A stretch of DNA of 14,719 bases, from positions 1 to 14,719 of the forward strand of contig CAZHSC010000080.1 of NCBI GenBank assembly GCA_964534995.1. The letters are read 5' to 3'. This document shows positions 1 to 7,791 of the stretch, piece by piece (position 1 is the stretch's first letter; each line of letters opens with the position of its first letter). The DNA is from JAJTFW01 sp964534995 (GTDB lineage: Bacteria; Bacteroidota; Bacteroidia; AKYH767-A; OLB10). The position numbers and the translations under genes are program-made. Below the pieces are notes generated by a model that saw only the letters and a program-made list of their open reading frames with translations, did no database searches and had not been told where the DNA came from.

Positions 1-47
1 CATGATTAGTTAAAATTAACACTAATCTTGTCCGGTTATTTAGGGGG

Positions 48-380
48 TTAAATCACTCCGGGTAAAACTTGTGAATTTGTTAAAGCCACAAAAGATGGCA
101 TGGTTAGCGTAATTATGGTAGGAGGATTTCCATTAGTAGGGTTTTCAAAATTTGTTATGTCAAAACGTATTGTGAATTTGTCAAAACACCCTGAAAAATC
201 AGCAGCTATTGTAGAAGGATGGTTATTAGGTGTTTGTAATTGGATATTTGCTTCAATTCCTAATAGTGATGCTGGGCTCTGAGCTACATTTGAATTTGCC
301 CAAAGTAAAAAATTCAGCAATCCTGTAAAAAATATTTGCATAAAGATTTTTTCGAAATGAAAGATTTTATAGATTTTCAT
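48..380 (-). CDS. N-terminal part of a secreted protein, possibly frameshifted; function unknown
   Basis: The frame codes for about 110 residues: a hydrophobic signal peptide (roughly residues 1-34, with a likely cut near NVAQ) and then a beta-rich, Asn/Thr/Pro-rich stretch typical of the start of large Bacteroidota surface proteins. I chose the ATG at 378-380; a TTG two codons upstream is also in frame but less likely. The frame stops at TAA (48-50). Removing one base from the T-run just before this stop restores an open frame (starting N-P-L-N-N-R) that continues to position 1, so a +1 frameshift or a sequencing error in a longer gene is possible. The restored stretch is only about 16 codons, so this is weak evidence. 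The region is more AT-rich than the ileS block. No family is recognised. Confidence 0.45.
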   Translation of the reverse strand: MKIYKIFHFEKIFMQIFFTGLLNFLLWANSNVAQSPASLLGIEANIQLQTPNNHPSTIAADFSGCFDKFTIRFDITNFENPTNGNPPTIITLTMPSFVALTNSQVLPGVI

Positions 381-544
381 AAGCAATAGATTTTAAAATA
401 GCTGATGGCTGTTATAAGGATTGATAATGTGGTTATAAAAGAAATAATCGGATTAATTTAGTTATCTGAATTCATGTTTAAAGATATGCGTTTTATGTTT
501 TATAAATCAATGTTTTACCTTTTTATTTTACCGGATTATTTACC

Positions 545-552
545 TATCTTTG
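545..552 (+). promoter_or_regulatory. Putative Bacteroidota -7 element for the ileS operon
   Basis: TATCTTTG matches the Bacteroidota sigma-ABfr -7 consensus TAnnTTTG at every fixed base. It lies 15 nt before the ileS ATG, implying a very short leader. No clear -33 TTG was found at the expected distance. The gap 381-544 is otherwise AT-rich with nothing else recognisable. Confidence 0.5.
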
Positions 553-567
553 CACCCTTCAAAACCC

Positions 568-3500
568 ATGTCGTCATTTCCTGAGTATAAATCTTTGAAT
601 CTGCCCGGTCTTGCAGAGAATGTCCTCTCCCGCTGGCAGGAGCGGCGCATCTTTGAACGTTCGGTAGAAGAACGCGAGAGGCGACCTGCTTTTACCTTTT
701 ACGAAGGACCCCCATCGGCCAACGGGCTTCCCGGCATCCACCATGTGATGTCACGCTCCATCAAGGATATTTTCTGCCGTTACAAAACACAGAAAGGATT
801 TCAGGTAAAAAGGAAGGGTGGCTGGGATACCCATGGACTGCCTATCGAAATCTCTGTAGAGAAAACACTCGGTATCACCAAGGAAGACATTGGTGAGAAA
901 ATCTCCATTGAAGATTATAACAAAGCCTGCCGCAGGGAGGTGATGAAGTATAAATCGGTATGGGATGATCTTACCCGTAAAATGGGCTATTGGGTCGACC
1001 TTGAACATCCTTATATCACTTTTGAGAATTCCTACATCGAAACTTGCTGGTACCTCCTGAAGGAACTGTATAAAAAAAATCTCCTCTATAAAGGCTATAC
1101 CATCCAGCCCTATTCTCCTGCTGCCGGAACAGGTCTCAGTTCGCATGAATTGAATCAGCCCGGCACCTATAAACTCGTGAAGGATACCACCATCGTGGCT
1201 CAGTTTAAAGCCCTTCGTGATGCAAAGAGTGAACGCTTGTTCAGCGCTACGGATGCTCCGGTGTATTTTCTGGCATGGACAACTACACCCTGGACCTTGC
1301 CGGGTAATGCCGCTTTGGCCGTGGGTGCATCCATCGACTACCTGCTGGTGCGTACTTTTAATGCATATACCAGCGAACCGGTAAGCGTGGTGATTGCCAA
1401 AGACTTGCTCGGGAAGTATTTTTTACCTAAAATGGCCGGACTCAGCTTCAGCGAGTACCAGCCGGGAAATAAAAATATCCCCTTCCGTGTGGAACTCGAA
1501 ATAAAAGGCGCCGACCTGCTGGGGATGCGGTATGAGCAGATCCTGCCCTATGTGCAGCCGCAGGGAGATGCCTTTCGTGTAATTGCGGGAGATTTTGTCA
1601 GTACCGATGATGGAACCGGCATCGTGCATATCGCGCCGACTTTTGGCGCCGATGACTTCAGGGTAGCCAGGCAAAATGACATCCCCTCTGTCATGGTCAG
1701 CGATGAGAGCGGTAAGCCTGTGCCGTTAGTGGATAAAAGAGGGCGCTTTGTGAAAGAGGTCACCGATTTCGCCTGTGAGTATGTAAAGGAGGAATACCTG
1801 AACGGAACCGAACTCGAAGAGGAAAAGGCGAAGCAGGGCAGGGATAAATACCTGAACGTGGACGAGCGTATTGCCATCAGACTGAAACAGGAGAACAGGG
1901 CTTTTAAAGTGGAAAAGTATGAACATACCTATCCCCATTGCTGGCGAACCGACAAACCTGTTCTTTATTACCCTCTTGACAGCTGGTTCATCCGTACCAC
2001 CGCCTGCAAAGACCGGATGCTTGAACTGAACCGTAGCATCAACTGGAAACCGGAAAGTACCGGCACTGGCCGCTTTGGCAACTGGCTCGAAAATCTTGTG
2101 GACTGGAACCTGAGCCGCTCGCGGTACTGGGGCATCCCCCTTCCCATATGGCGAAGTGAGGATGGTGAGGAAAAATGTATCGGCTCGGTAAAGGAATTGC
2201 TGGAAGAACTGAAAAAATCGGCAGCGGCCGGTATCATGGATCCTGCCAAAATGGAGTTGCTTAACCCTTCAAAAGAGGCATTGGACCTGCATCGCCCTTA
2301 TGTGGATCATGCCGTACTGGTGTCCTCCTCAGGAAAACCCATGTATCGCGAAAGTGATCTCATCGATGTGTGGTTTGACAGCGGTGCCATGCCCTATGCG
2401 CAGTGGCATTACCCCTTTGATCTGAAAAACCTGGAAAATGTTTTCCCGGCCGATTTTATTGCCGAAGGGGTGGACCAGACCCGCGGTTGGTTTTTTACCC
2501 TACATGCCATCGCGGTGATGCTGTTCGATTCGGTGGCTTTTAAAAATGTGGTATCCAATGGCCTTGTCCTTGATAAAAACGGCAATAAAATGTCGAAGAG
2601 GCTGGGTAATGCCGTGGATCCGTTTACTACCCTGGAGACCTATGGTCCTGATGCTACACGCTGGTACATGATCAGCAATGCGCAGCCATGGGATAATCTG
2701 AAGTTTAATCTGGATGGTATAGCCGAAGTACAGCGAAAATTCTTCGGAACCCTGTACAATACCTATTCCTTTTTTGCACTGTATGCCAACATTGACGGCT
2801 TCCGCTATGAAGATGAAGATATCCCCATCAGCCAGCGGACAGAACTGGATCGCTGGATTCTTTCCCTGCTGAACTCCCTGGTAAAAGAGGTGGATGCATG
2901 TTACGCCGATTATGAACCAACCAGGGCCTGCCGGCTCATCCAGGATTTTGTAAGTGAGCACCTCAGTAACTGGTATGTCCGCCTCAGCCGCCGCCGCTTC
3001 TGGAAAGGAGAATATACGGATGATAAAAAAGCCGCCTATCAGACTTTATATACCTGCCTCGATACCTTGTCAAGGCTGATGGCGCCTGTAGCTCCTTTTT
3101 ATGCGGATCACCTGTTCAATGACCTGAATAACTGTACCCGGAAAGACAGCCATCCAAGCGTACACCTTGCCGTATTTCCGGTGGCCAACCATGATCTCAT
3201 TGATAAAAATCTTGAGGAAAGGATGCAGCTTGCCCAGGATATAAGTTCCATGGCCCTGAGTTTGAGGAAGAAGGTGAATATCAAAGTGCGTCAACCCCTG
3301 CAAAAGATACTCCTTCCTGTGTTCGACAGCCATTTTAAAAACCAGGTGCTGGCGGTGGAAGAACTTATCAAGGCGGAGGTGAATATTGAAGAAATTCAAT
3401 TCCTTGATGAATCAAATAACATACTTGTCAAGAAACTAAAACCCAATTTTAAAGCCCTCGGACCCAAGGTGGGTGGTCTGATGAAACAGTTAAGCGCCCG

Positions 3501-3969
3501 TATTGCCGCCATCAGCCAGGAAGAAATAACTTACCTCGAGCAACAGGGGTTACTGCCCTTGAAGTTGGGGGATGTACTCTTTGATTTACTCCTGGAGGAT
3601 GTGGAAATTCTCAGTGAAGACATCCCCGGATGGCAGGTGACCAGCCAGGGAAAACTTACGGTAGCCCTCGATATTACCCTGAATGATCATCTCAGGGATA
3701 AAGGTCTGGCCCGCGAACTCGTGAACCGTATTCAGAACATACGCAAAGACAAGGGTTTCGAGGTCACCGACAGGATCATCGTGAAGATAAACGGCCCCGA
3801 GCTCATTCAGCGCTCAGTAAAGAATAATTTCGACTATATTCGCAGCGAAATTTTAGCCACCCAGTTGGAGCTGGTTGACCACCTTGAAGGTTCGGATGCG
3901 ATTCCGGTAGAAGTGGACGAGGAGTTCCGGGTATTAACATCTGTAAAAAAATATTCAAATGGCCATTAA
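568..3969 (+). CDS. ileS: Isoleucyl-tRNA synthetase, type 2 (IleRS2), with swapped HIGH motif
   Basis: A class Ia aminoacyl-tRNA synthetase of 1133 residues that charges tRNA-Ile with isoleucine in the cytoplasm. Visible landmarks in order: PPSANGLPGIHHV with the signature motif as GIHH (56-59) instead of HIGH; the CP1 editing domain with WTTTPWTLPG (from 237) and the editing aspartates in APTFGADD (356-363); VDWNLSRSRYWGIPLPIW; DVWFDSGAMPYAQWHYP; the KMSKR loop (674-678); then a helical anticodon-binding domain and a long C-terminal extension without the Cys4 zinc finger of type-1 bacterial enzymes. The length and extension fit the eukaryote-like type 2. The ATG at 568 is preferred over an in-frame TTG at 550, because the TTG overlaps the -7 element and the protein start MSSFPEYKSLN resembles family N-termini. 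The 3' end overlaps the next gene by 11 nt, indicating translational coupling. Confidence 0.97.
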   Translation: MSSFPEYKSLNLPGLAENVLSRWQERRIFERSVEERERRPAFTFYEGPPSANGLPGIHHVMSRSIKDIFCRYKTQKGFQVKRKGGWDTHGLPIEISVEKTLGITKEDIGEKISIEDYNKACRREVMKYKSVWDDLTRKMGYWVDLEHPYITFENSYIETCWYLLKELYKKNLLYKGYTIQPYSPAAGTGLSSHELNQPGTYKLVKDTTIVAQFKALRDAKSERLFSATDAPVYFLAWTTTPWTLPGNAALAVGASIDYLLVRTFNAYTSEPVSVVIAKDLLGKYFLPKMAGLSFSEYQPGNKNIPFRVELEIKGADLLGMRYEQILPYVQPQGDAFRVIAGDFVSTDDGTGIVHIAPTFGADDFRVARQNDIPSVMVSDESGKPVPLVDKRGRFVKEVTDFACEYVKEEYLNGTELEEEKAKQGRDKYLNVDERIAIRLKQENRAFKVEKYEHTYPHCWRTDKPVLYYPLDSWFIRTTACKDRMLELNRSINWKPESTGTGRFGNWLENLVDWNLSRSRYWGIPLPIWRSEDGEEKCIGSVKELLEELKKSAAAGIMDPAKMELLNPSKEALDLHRPYVDHAVLVSSSGKPMYRESDLIDVWFDSGAMPYAQWHYPFDLKNLENVFPADFIAEGVDQTRGWFFTLHAIAVMLFDSVAFKNVVSNGLVLDKNGNKMSKRLGNAVDPFTTLETYGPDATRWYMISNAQPWDNLKFNLDGIAEVQRKFFGTLYNTYSFFALYANIDGFRYEDEDIPISQRTELDRWILSLLNSLVKEVDACYADYEPTRACRLIQDFVSEHLSNWYVRLSRRRFWKGEYTDDKKAAYQTLYTCLDTLSRLMAPVAPFYADHLFNDLNNCTRKDSHPSVHLAVFPVANHDLIDKNLEERMQLAQDISSMALSLRKKVNIKVRQPLQKILLPVFDSHFKNQVLAVEELIKAEVNIEEIQFLDESNNILVKKLKPNFKALGPKVGGLMKQLSARIAAISQEEITYLEQQGLLPLKLGDVLFDLLLEDVEILSEDIPGWQVTSQGKLTVALDITLNDHLRDKGLARELVNRIQNIRKDKGFEVTDRIIVKINGPELIQRSVKNNFDYIRSEILATQLELVDHLEGSDAIPVEVDEEFRVLTSVKKYSNGH

Positions 3970-4882
3970 AAAACACATTTCAACATCTAAGAAGGCCGCA
4001 GCTAAAAAACCTGCAGGAAAACCTGCCTCCGGTAAATCAGTGAAGAAGGCAACACCCAAAAAGGCTGTGAAGAAAGCTCCTGTAAAGAAGTCAGTTGCAA
4101 AAAAATCAATGGCGAAGACCGCCCCGGCAAAGAAGTCAAAAGTGGTGAAGGCGCCTGCCAAAAAAACGGCAGCGAAGAAGGTAGTTAAAAAACTGACCAA
4201 AAGCCCTAAAAAACCTGCCGTCAAAACAGTAAGTAAAAAGGTCGTAAAAAAGGCCGCTGCTCCGGCTAAAAAAGCCCCGGTTGCGAAAAAAGTTACAGCG
4301 CCTGTTGCCAAAAAAGTGAGTCCTGTCAAAGAGATAAAGAAAGTAGCCCCTGCATCTCCTGCTTCAAAAGTTACCGTTAAACCGGCAACACAGGCGAAGC
4401 CGGTGACCAGGCCTGCCGTGCAGATCCCCGTAGTTCCAAGTGTGAAAATTGAGCAAAAACCTATGATCGAGAAAAATGCAGAACCGGAAGTAAAAAAAGT
4501 AGTGACTACACAAAGATACAGTGATGCGGACCTTGCTGAGTTCAAATCATTAATCGTAAAGAAACTGGAAGAAGCCAGGCAGGAACTCATTAACCTGCAG
4601 GCACAGATCATCAATGCCAATGAAAATGGCACGGATGATACCGGAGCTTCTTTTAAAATGCTGGAGGATGGCTCAGAGACCCTTGCTAAAGAAGAAGCAG
4701 CCAACCTTGCTGCCCGGCAGAAGAAATTTATTGAACAACTGGAAGCAGCCCTGATACGTATTGAAAACAAAACCTACGGCATATGCAGGGTTACAGGACA
4801 ACTGATTCCCAAAGAACGCCTGCGTGCGGTTCCCCATACTACCCAGAGTATGGAGGCCAAACTGAAACAATACCGGGACTAA
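3959..4882 (+). CDS. DksA/TraR-like protein with a histone-H1-like lysine-rich N-terminal tail and degenerate zinc finger
   Basis: 307 residues in two parts. Residues 1 to about 140 are low-complexity Lys/Ala/Pro with many KKA, AKK and PVKK units, like histone H1 tails, and should bind DNA or RNA without folding. Residues 140-186 are a Pro/Val linker. Residues 187-307 resemble the DksA/TraR fold: a helical hairpin (tip near NGTDDTGAS) followed by YGICRVTGQLIPKERLRAVP. Of the four zinc-binding cysteines of classical DksA only C276 remains; the others are replaced by T, S and A at aligned positions, so zinc binding is unlikely. DksA-family proteins bind the RNA polymerase secondary channel; whether this one does is inference. 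The ATG sits inside the end of ileS, so expression is probably coupled. Zinc-less versions next to ileS and lspA are, to my knowledge, common in Bacteroidota. Confidence 0.85.
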   Translation: MAIKKHISTSKKAAAKKPAGKPASGKSVKKATPKKAVKKAPVKKSVAKKSMAKTAPAKKSKVVKAPAKKTAAKKVVKKLTKSPKKPAVKTVSKKVVKKAAAPAKKAPVAKKVTAPVAKKVSPVKEIKKVAPASPASKVTVKPATQAKPVTRPAVQIPVVPSVKIEQKPMIEKNAEPEVKKVVTTQRYSDADLAEFKSLIVKKLEEARQELINLQAQIINANENGTDDTGASFKMLEDGSETLAKEEAANLAARQKKFIEQLEAALIRIENKTYGICRVTGQLIPKERLRAVPHTTQSMEAKLKQYRD

Positions 4883-4940
4883 GCATCCTGCCATCTGTGT
4901 ACATGGCCGGGCTTGTTTCCCCGGTGTTGGTATAAACATC

Positions 4941-4979
4941 CAATGGGAGCTTGCAGTGAACATCTGCAGGCTCCCATTG
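4941..4979 (+). terminator. Strong hairpin between the DksA-like gene and lspA (terminator, attenuator or processing site)
   Basis: The arms at 4941-4956 and 4964-4979 are complementary over 16 bases with one G-U pair, around a 7-base loop TGAACAT. Only a short T stretch (TGTTTAAAGG) follows, so it is a weak intrinsic terminator at best. It ends 20 nt before the lspA TTG start and just ahead of its AAAGGA, so it may lower or uncouple lspA expression or stabilise the upstream mRNA. The inverted repeat is certain; the role is inferred. Confidence 0.6.
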
Positions 4980-4999
4980 TTTAAAGGAATTTAAGATAC

Positions 5000-5662
5000 T
5001 TGAAACGACCGCTGATCATTATTCTGTCTGTACTCCTGGCCGACCAGGTGTCAAAGTTCTGGATCAAGACCCATATGTATCTTGGCCAGGAATTTAAAGT
5101 GACCGATTGGTTTATCATTCATTTCACCGAAAATAACGGCATGGCTTTCGGCATGGAACTGGGTGGTGATTATGGTAAATTATTGCTGAGTACTTTTCGC
5201 ATTGTTTTCGTGAGCGGACTCGCCTGGTTCCTGTGGAAAATAGTGAAGGAAAAAGCCAGTACCATGTATATTACCGTGTTGTCATTGGTGCTGGCCGGTG
5301 CGGTTGGGAATATCATTGATTCGGTTTTTTACGGACACATTTTTTCCTCCAGCGAGTTCGGAAATGTAGCTGCTCTTTTTCCTGCAGAGGGTGGTTATGC
5401 AGGTTTGCTCCATGGCAAGGTGGTGGATATGCTGTATTTTCCTTTGTTCAGCGGCACATTCCCCGATTGGTTTCCTCTGTGGGGCGGGGAGTCCTTCCTG
5501 TTCTTTCGCCCGGTATTTAATCTGGCCGACGCTTCCATATCGGTAGGCGTAGCTATGTGGATTCTTTTTCAAAAGAAAATTTATCCGGATGAACCAATGA
5601 AAGAAAATACAGTTCATGACAAGCCGGATTCGTCATCATCTGCAGCTACTACTCCCGGATAG
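5000..5662 (+). CDS. lspA: Lipoprotein signal peptidase (signal peptidase II)
   Basis: An inner-membrane aspartyl protease that removes signal peptides from diacylglyceryl-modified prolipoproteins. The start is TTG at 5000, giving MKRPLIIILSVLLADQVSK with the conserved first helix and DQVSK motif; no ATG lies early enough, and AAAGGA at 4983-4988 is a plausible ribosome-binding site. Other family marks: ENNGMAFGME (the Bacteroidota form of NxGAAF), GAVGNIID with catalytic D107, HGKVVDML, and FNLADA with catalytic D177. Four hydrophobic segments are visible. At 220 residues it is longer than the roughly 160-residue proteobacterial enzymes, mainly through an insertion between GNIID and VVDML (about 110-140) and a Ser/Thr-rich polar tail. 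It is the last gene of the ileS cluster and converges on the next gene. Confidence 0.95.
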   Translation: MKRPLIIILSVLLADQVSKFWIKTHMYLGQEFKVTDWFIIHFTENNGMAFGMELGGDYGKLLLSTFRIVFVSGLAWFLWKIVKEKASTMYITVLSLVLAGAVGNIIDSVFYGHIFSSSEFGNVAALFPAEGGYAGLLHGKVVDMLYFPLFSGTFPDWFPLWGGESFLFFRPVFNLADASISVGVAMWILFQKKIYPDEPMKENTVHDKPDSSSSAATTPG

Positions 5663-5764
5663 TAAAAATGACATGGTACCCGATGGGTATTGTAAAGAAA
5701 TTTTATTTAACAGATAAAATACAGGATATTTTTCTTTAGCAATATAATTGCATCCGGCAACAGT

Positions 5765-7771
5765 TCATCTGTTTTTCGTGGAATTAAGTTTAAGCGCAGC
5801 GATCTCTTTTTTCAATTCATCGATCTGTTGTTGTTGTATGTCATTTTGCAATTTTAATTCTTCATTTAATTCTTGTACCGCTTTAACCAGGGGTACTACA
5901 AATTCTGCATAGCGCAAACCATACAAGTCATTTTCGTTTTTTGGTGCATCAATACCGCTAAATTCGAACCCCAGTTTCTTAGCAGCAGCTTCCACATCTT
6001 GTGCTATAAAACCGGTAGTCATACCGGAATAAACCTCTCCATCCTGAAACTCAACTTCAGGATTCTTCTCTTTAATCTTCTTTCTCTTTATGGCGACACC
6101 GGTAAAATCATCAATTTTATTACGGTTAAGACGGTAGCTTACAGGTTTTAGCTGGGTGATAAAGGTCAATCCCGGTACATTATCAGTAATATTTTCTTTA
6201 AAACGCCCGTCACTTATGGTTGACCAGCCCACCTGACCCCCAATGGAAGTGACAAATGAATTGCCAATTCTCACCATATTGTTTCCGGTGGCTGTCGCAT
6301 CAATTCCGAGGCAGGTAGTATTAAACAGATTTCCTGTATTAGGACCTGTATTATAACCAATGGCCGTATGATAGGATCCTGTCGTGTTATATACGAGGGA
6401 GTTTGATCCTGCCGAAGTGTTTTGGTTGCCGACGGTTGTTCCTATTCCGGCGTTAGCACCTGTTGCAGTATTGTCGTAGCCTGATAAATTAGAAAACAAA
6501 GCCCAGTCGCCGTGGGCTGTATTGTTGTTCCCTGTCAAATTACTACCGAGTGCGGTTTCTCCACATGCAGTATTGTTTATCCCAGTAGTGTTATGTGAAA
6601 GTGCGTTGGCACCAAATGCAGAATTATAACTTCCGCTTGTATTGTCTTTCAGTGCCTCAAATCCTGTGGCCGTATTCATATTTCCGGTGTTGGAATATAA
6701 TACCAACCTACCAACAGCAGTGTTATTTACTCCTGTAATGTTGGAGTACAGCGCTAAGGCTCCAATGGCTGTGTTATATTCTCCTGTGGTATTTGAATAG
6801 AGTGCTTTGGCTCCATTTGCTGTATTTGAAAAACCTGTGGTATTCGAATATAAGGCATTTGAACCGGTTGCCGTATTAAATCCTCCAGTTGAATTTGCAA
6901 ATAGAGTTTTACTCCCTAACGCCGTATTCGCGGTTCCCTGAGTGCCTGTGGCGCCGTTTCCATTGTAGTATAAGGCTGAATCACCCACCGCAACCAGATT
7001 ATTCAGCAGAGAATTAGCTCGTAATGCCTTAGTACCAATTGAAACATTTGAATATCCGCTCGTATTCCAGGCTAACGCTTCATTCCCAATGGCTACATTA
7101 CCATTTCCGGAACTATTGTTATAAAGAGCGAAATTTCCGTTTGCGATATTATTCGCGCCTGAAATGTTGGCAGCCAGTGTATAATATCCTATTGAAGTAT
7201 TCCCATTACCGGTATTATTTGATCCAACCCCAAATGAAGTATTTTCATTAAAGCTGTTGAGCAAACCTGCAATAATTCCTCCTTGTTTAAAAACCACATC
7301 ATTCCCATCAGTGGTTCCAATAAAATTGGAAGCAGAATTGATACCACTGTTTCCCGTCAGGCTCCATCCGTTAGAACTGGCTGCATAGTTTGCAAAGGGA
7401 ACGCTAAGTAACTCCGATTCGCCCATATTGGAATAATTTGTTCCCCCTGAAATATCCATATCAACCCTTAGCCATTGATTGCCAGCACTCCAGTTAATAG
7501 CATTATAATTGCCTGATAAAACAGTGCCATTCCCTATCTGTAAGGTAAACAAACCAAACTGGTTGGTGGTTGGCGTTTGTCTTTCACGATATAAAATACT
7601 GCCTCCGCTTCCATCTTCAATTGTAATCCTTATGCCCAGCAATTGATTGGCGAGTATGGCTCCACTTGCGTTTCGGGCAACTGCCTGATAATTCATTTTG
7701 TTCGTAGGTTGCGATTCACATTTACTTGTTATGAAGACGCAACCAATTATTAAGTAAATGAATTTTTTCAT
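5765..7771 (-). CDS. Surface protein with YadA-head-like repeats and C-terminal S74 intramolecular chaperone domain
   Basis: 668 residues. The N-terminus has a short hydrophobic signal (MKKFIYLIIGCVFI) and then a domain beginning MNYQAVARNASG, common at the start of Bacteroidota tail-fibre-like proteins. Residues 177 to about 500 are roughly nineteen repeats of 17 residues, pattern NTAxGxxALYSNTTGxx, resembling left-handed beta-roll heads of trimeric adhesins. From S520 comes the chaperone-of-endosialidase (peptidase S74) domain: ISDGRFKENI keeps the Ser (520) and Lys (525) of the autocleavage dyad, so it may trimerise the stalk and then cut itself off, releasing about 149 residues. The last 40 residues are a Gln/Glu/Lys/Leu coiled coil, as usual for this domain. 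It has no T9SS tail, so its export route is unclear. It follows a T9SS-tail gene after 20 nt, probably in one transcript. Confidence 0.85.
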   Translation of the reverse strand: MKKFIYLIIGCVFITSKCESQPTNKMNYQAVARNASGAILANQLLGIRITIEDGSGGSILYRERQTPTTNQFGLFTLQIGNGTVLSGNYNAINWSAGNQWLRVDMDISGGTNYSNMGESELLSVPFANYAASSNGWSLTGNSGINSASNFIGTTDGNDVVFKQGGIIAGLLNSFNENTSFGVGSNNTGNGNTSIGYYTLAANISGANNIANGNFALYNNSSGNGNVAIGNEALAWNTSGYSNVSIGTKALRANSLLNNLVAVGDSALYYNGNGATGTQGTANTALGSKTLFANSTGGFNTATGSNALYSNTTGFSNTANGAKALYSNTTGEYNTAIGALALYSNITGVNNTAVGRLVLYSNTGNMNTATGFEALKDNTSGSYNSAFGANALSHNTTGINNTACGETALGSNLTGNNNTAHGDWALFSNLSGYDNTATGANAGIGTTVGNQNTSAGSNSLVYNTTGSYHTAIGYNTGPNTGNLFNTTCLGIDATATGNNMVRIGNSFVTSIGGQVGWSTISDGRFKENITDNVPGLTFITQLKPVSYRLNRNKIDDFTGVAIKRKKIKEKNPEVEFQDGEVYSGMTTGFIAQDVEAAAKKLGFEFSGIDAPKNENDLYGLRYAEFVVPLVKAVQELNEELKLQNDIQQQQIDELKKEIAALKLNSTKNR
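6310..7245 (-). repeat. Tandem array of about nineteen 51-nt units coding 17-residue repeats
   Basis: The units start at N177 and run to about residue 500. The most alike are central (for example NTATGSNALYSNTTGFS, NTANGAKALYSNTTGEY, NTAIGALALYSNITGVN); units toward both ends diverge, and one (NLVAVGDSALYYNGNG) carries an insertion of about 7 residues. The similarity is clearer in protein than in DNA, so the array is old rather than freshly expanded, except perhaps for the YSNTTG units. Confidence 0.85.
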
Positions 7772-7791
7772 TTTGGTTTTGTTTTAATTGA

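Noticed and set aside
3955..4770. Long open frame antisense to the lysine-rich DksA-like gene
   Set aside because: AAG/AAA-rich coding DNA has almost no stops on the opposite strand; the product is a low-complexity Phe/Ala/Thr string with no domain.
5700..5751. Hairpins in the lspA/S74-gene convergent gap (ATTTTAT..ATAAAAT and GCAAT..ATTGC)
   Set aside because: The stems are AT-only or 5 bp, expected by chance in AT-rich DNA; not strong enough to call terminators.
6310..7245. Regularly spaced repeats as a CRISPR array
   Set aside because: The 51-nt units are contiguous, coding and variable, without identical repeats separated by unique spacers.
7712..7771. Lipobox (LIIGC) in the repeat/S74 protein
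   Set aside because: The cysteine is at residue 11, leaving a hydrophobic stretch shorter than typical lipoprotein signals, so lipidation is not claimed.
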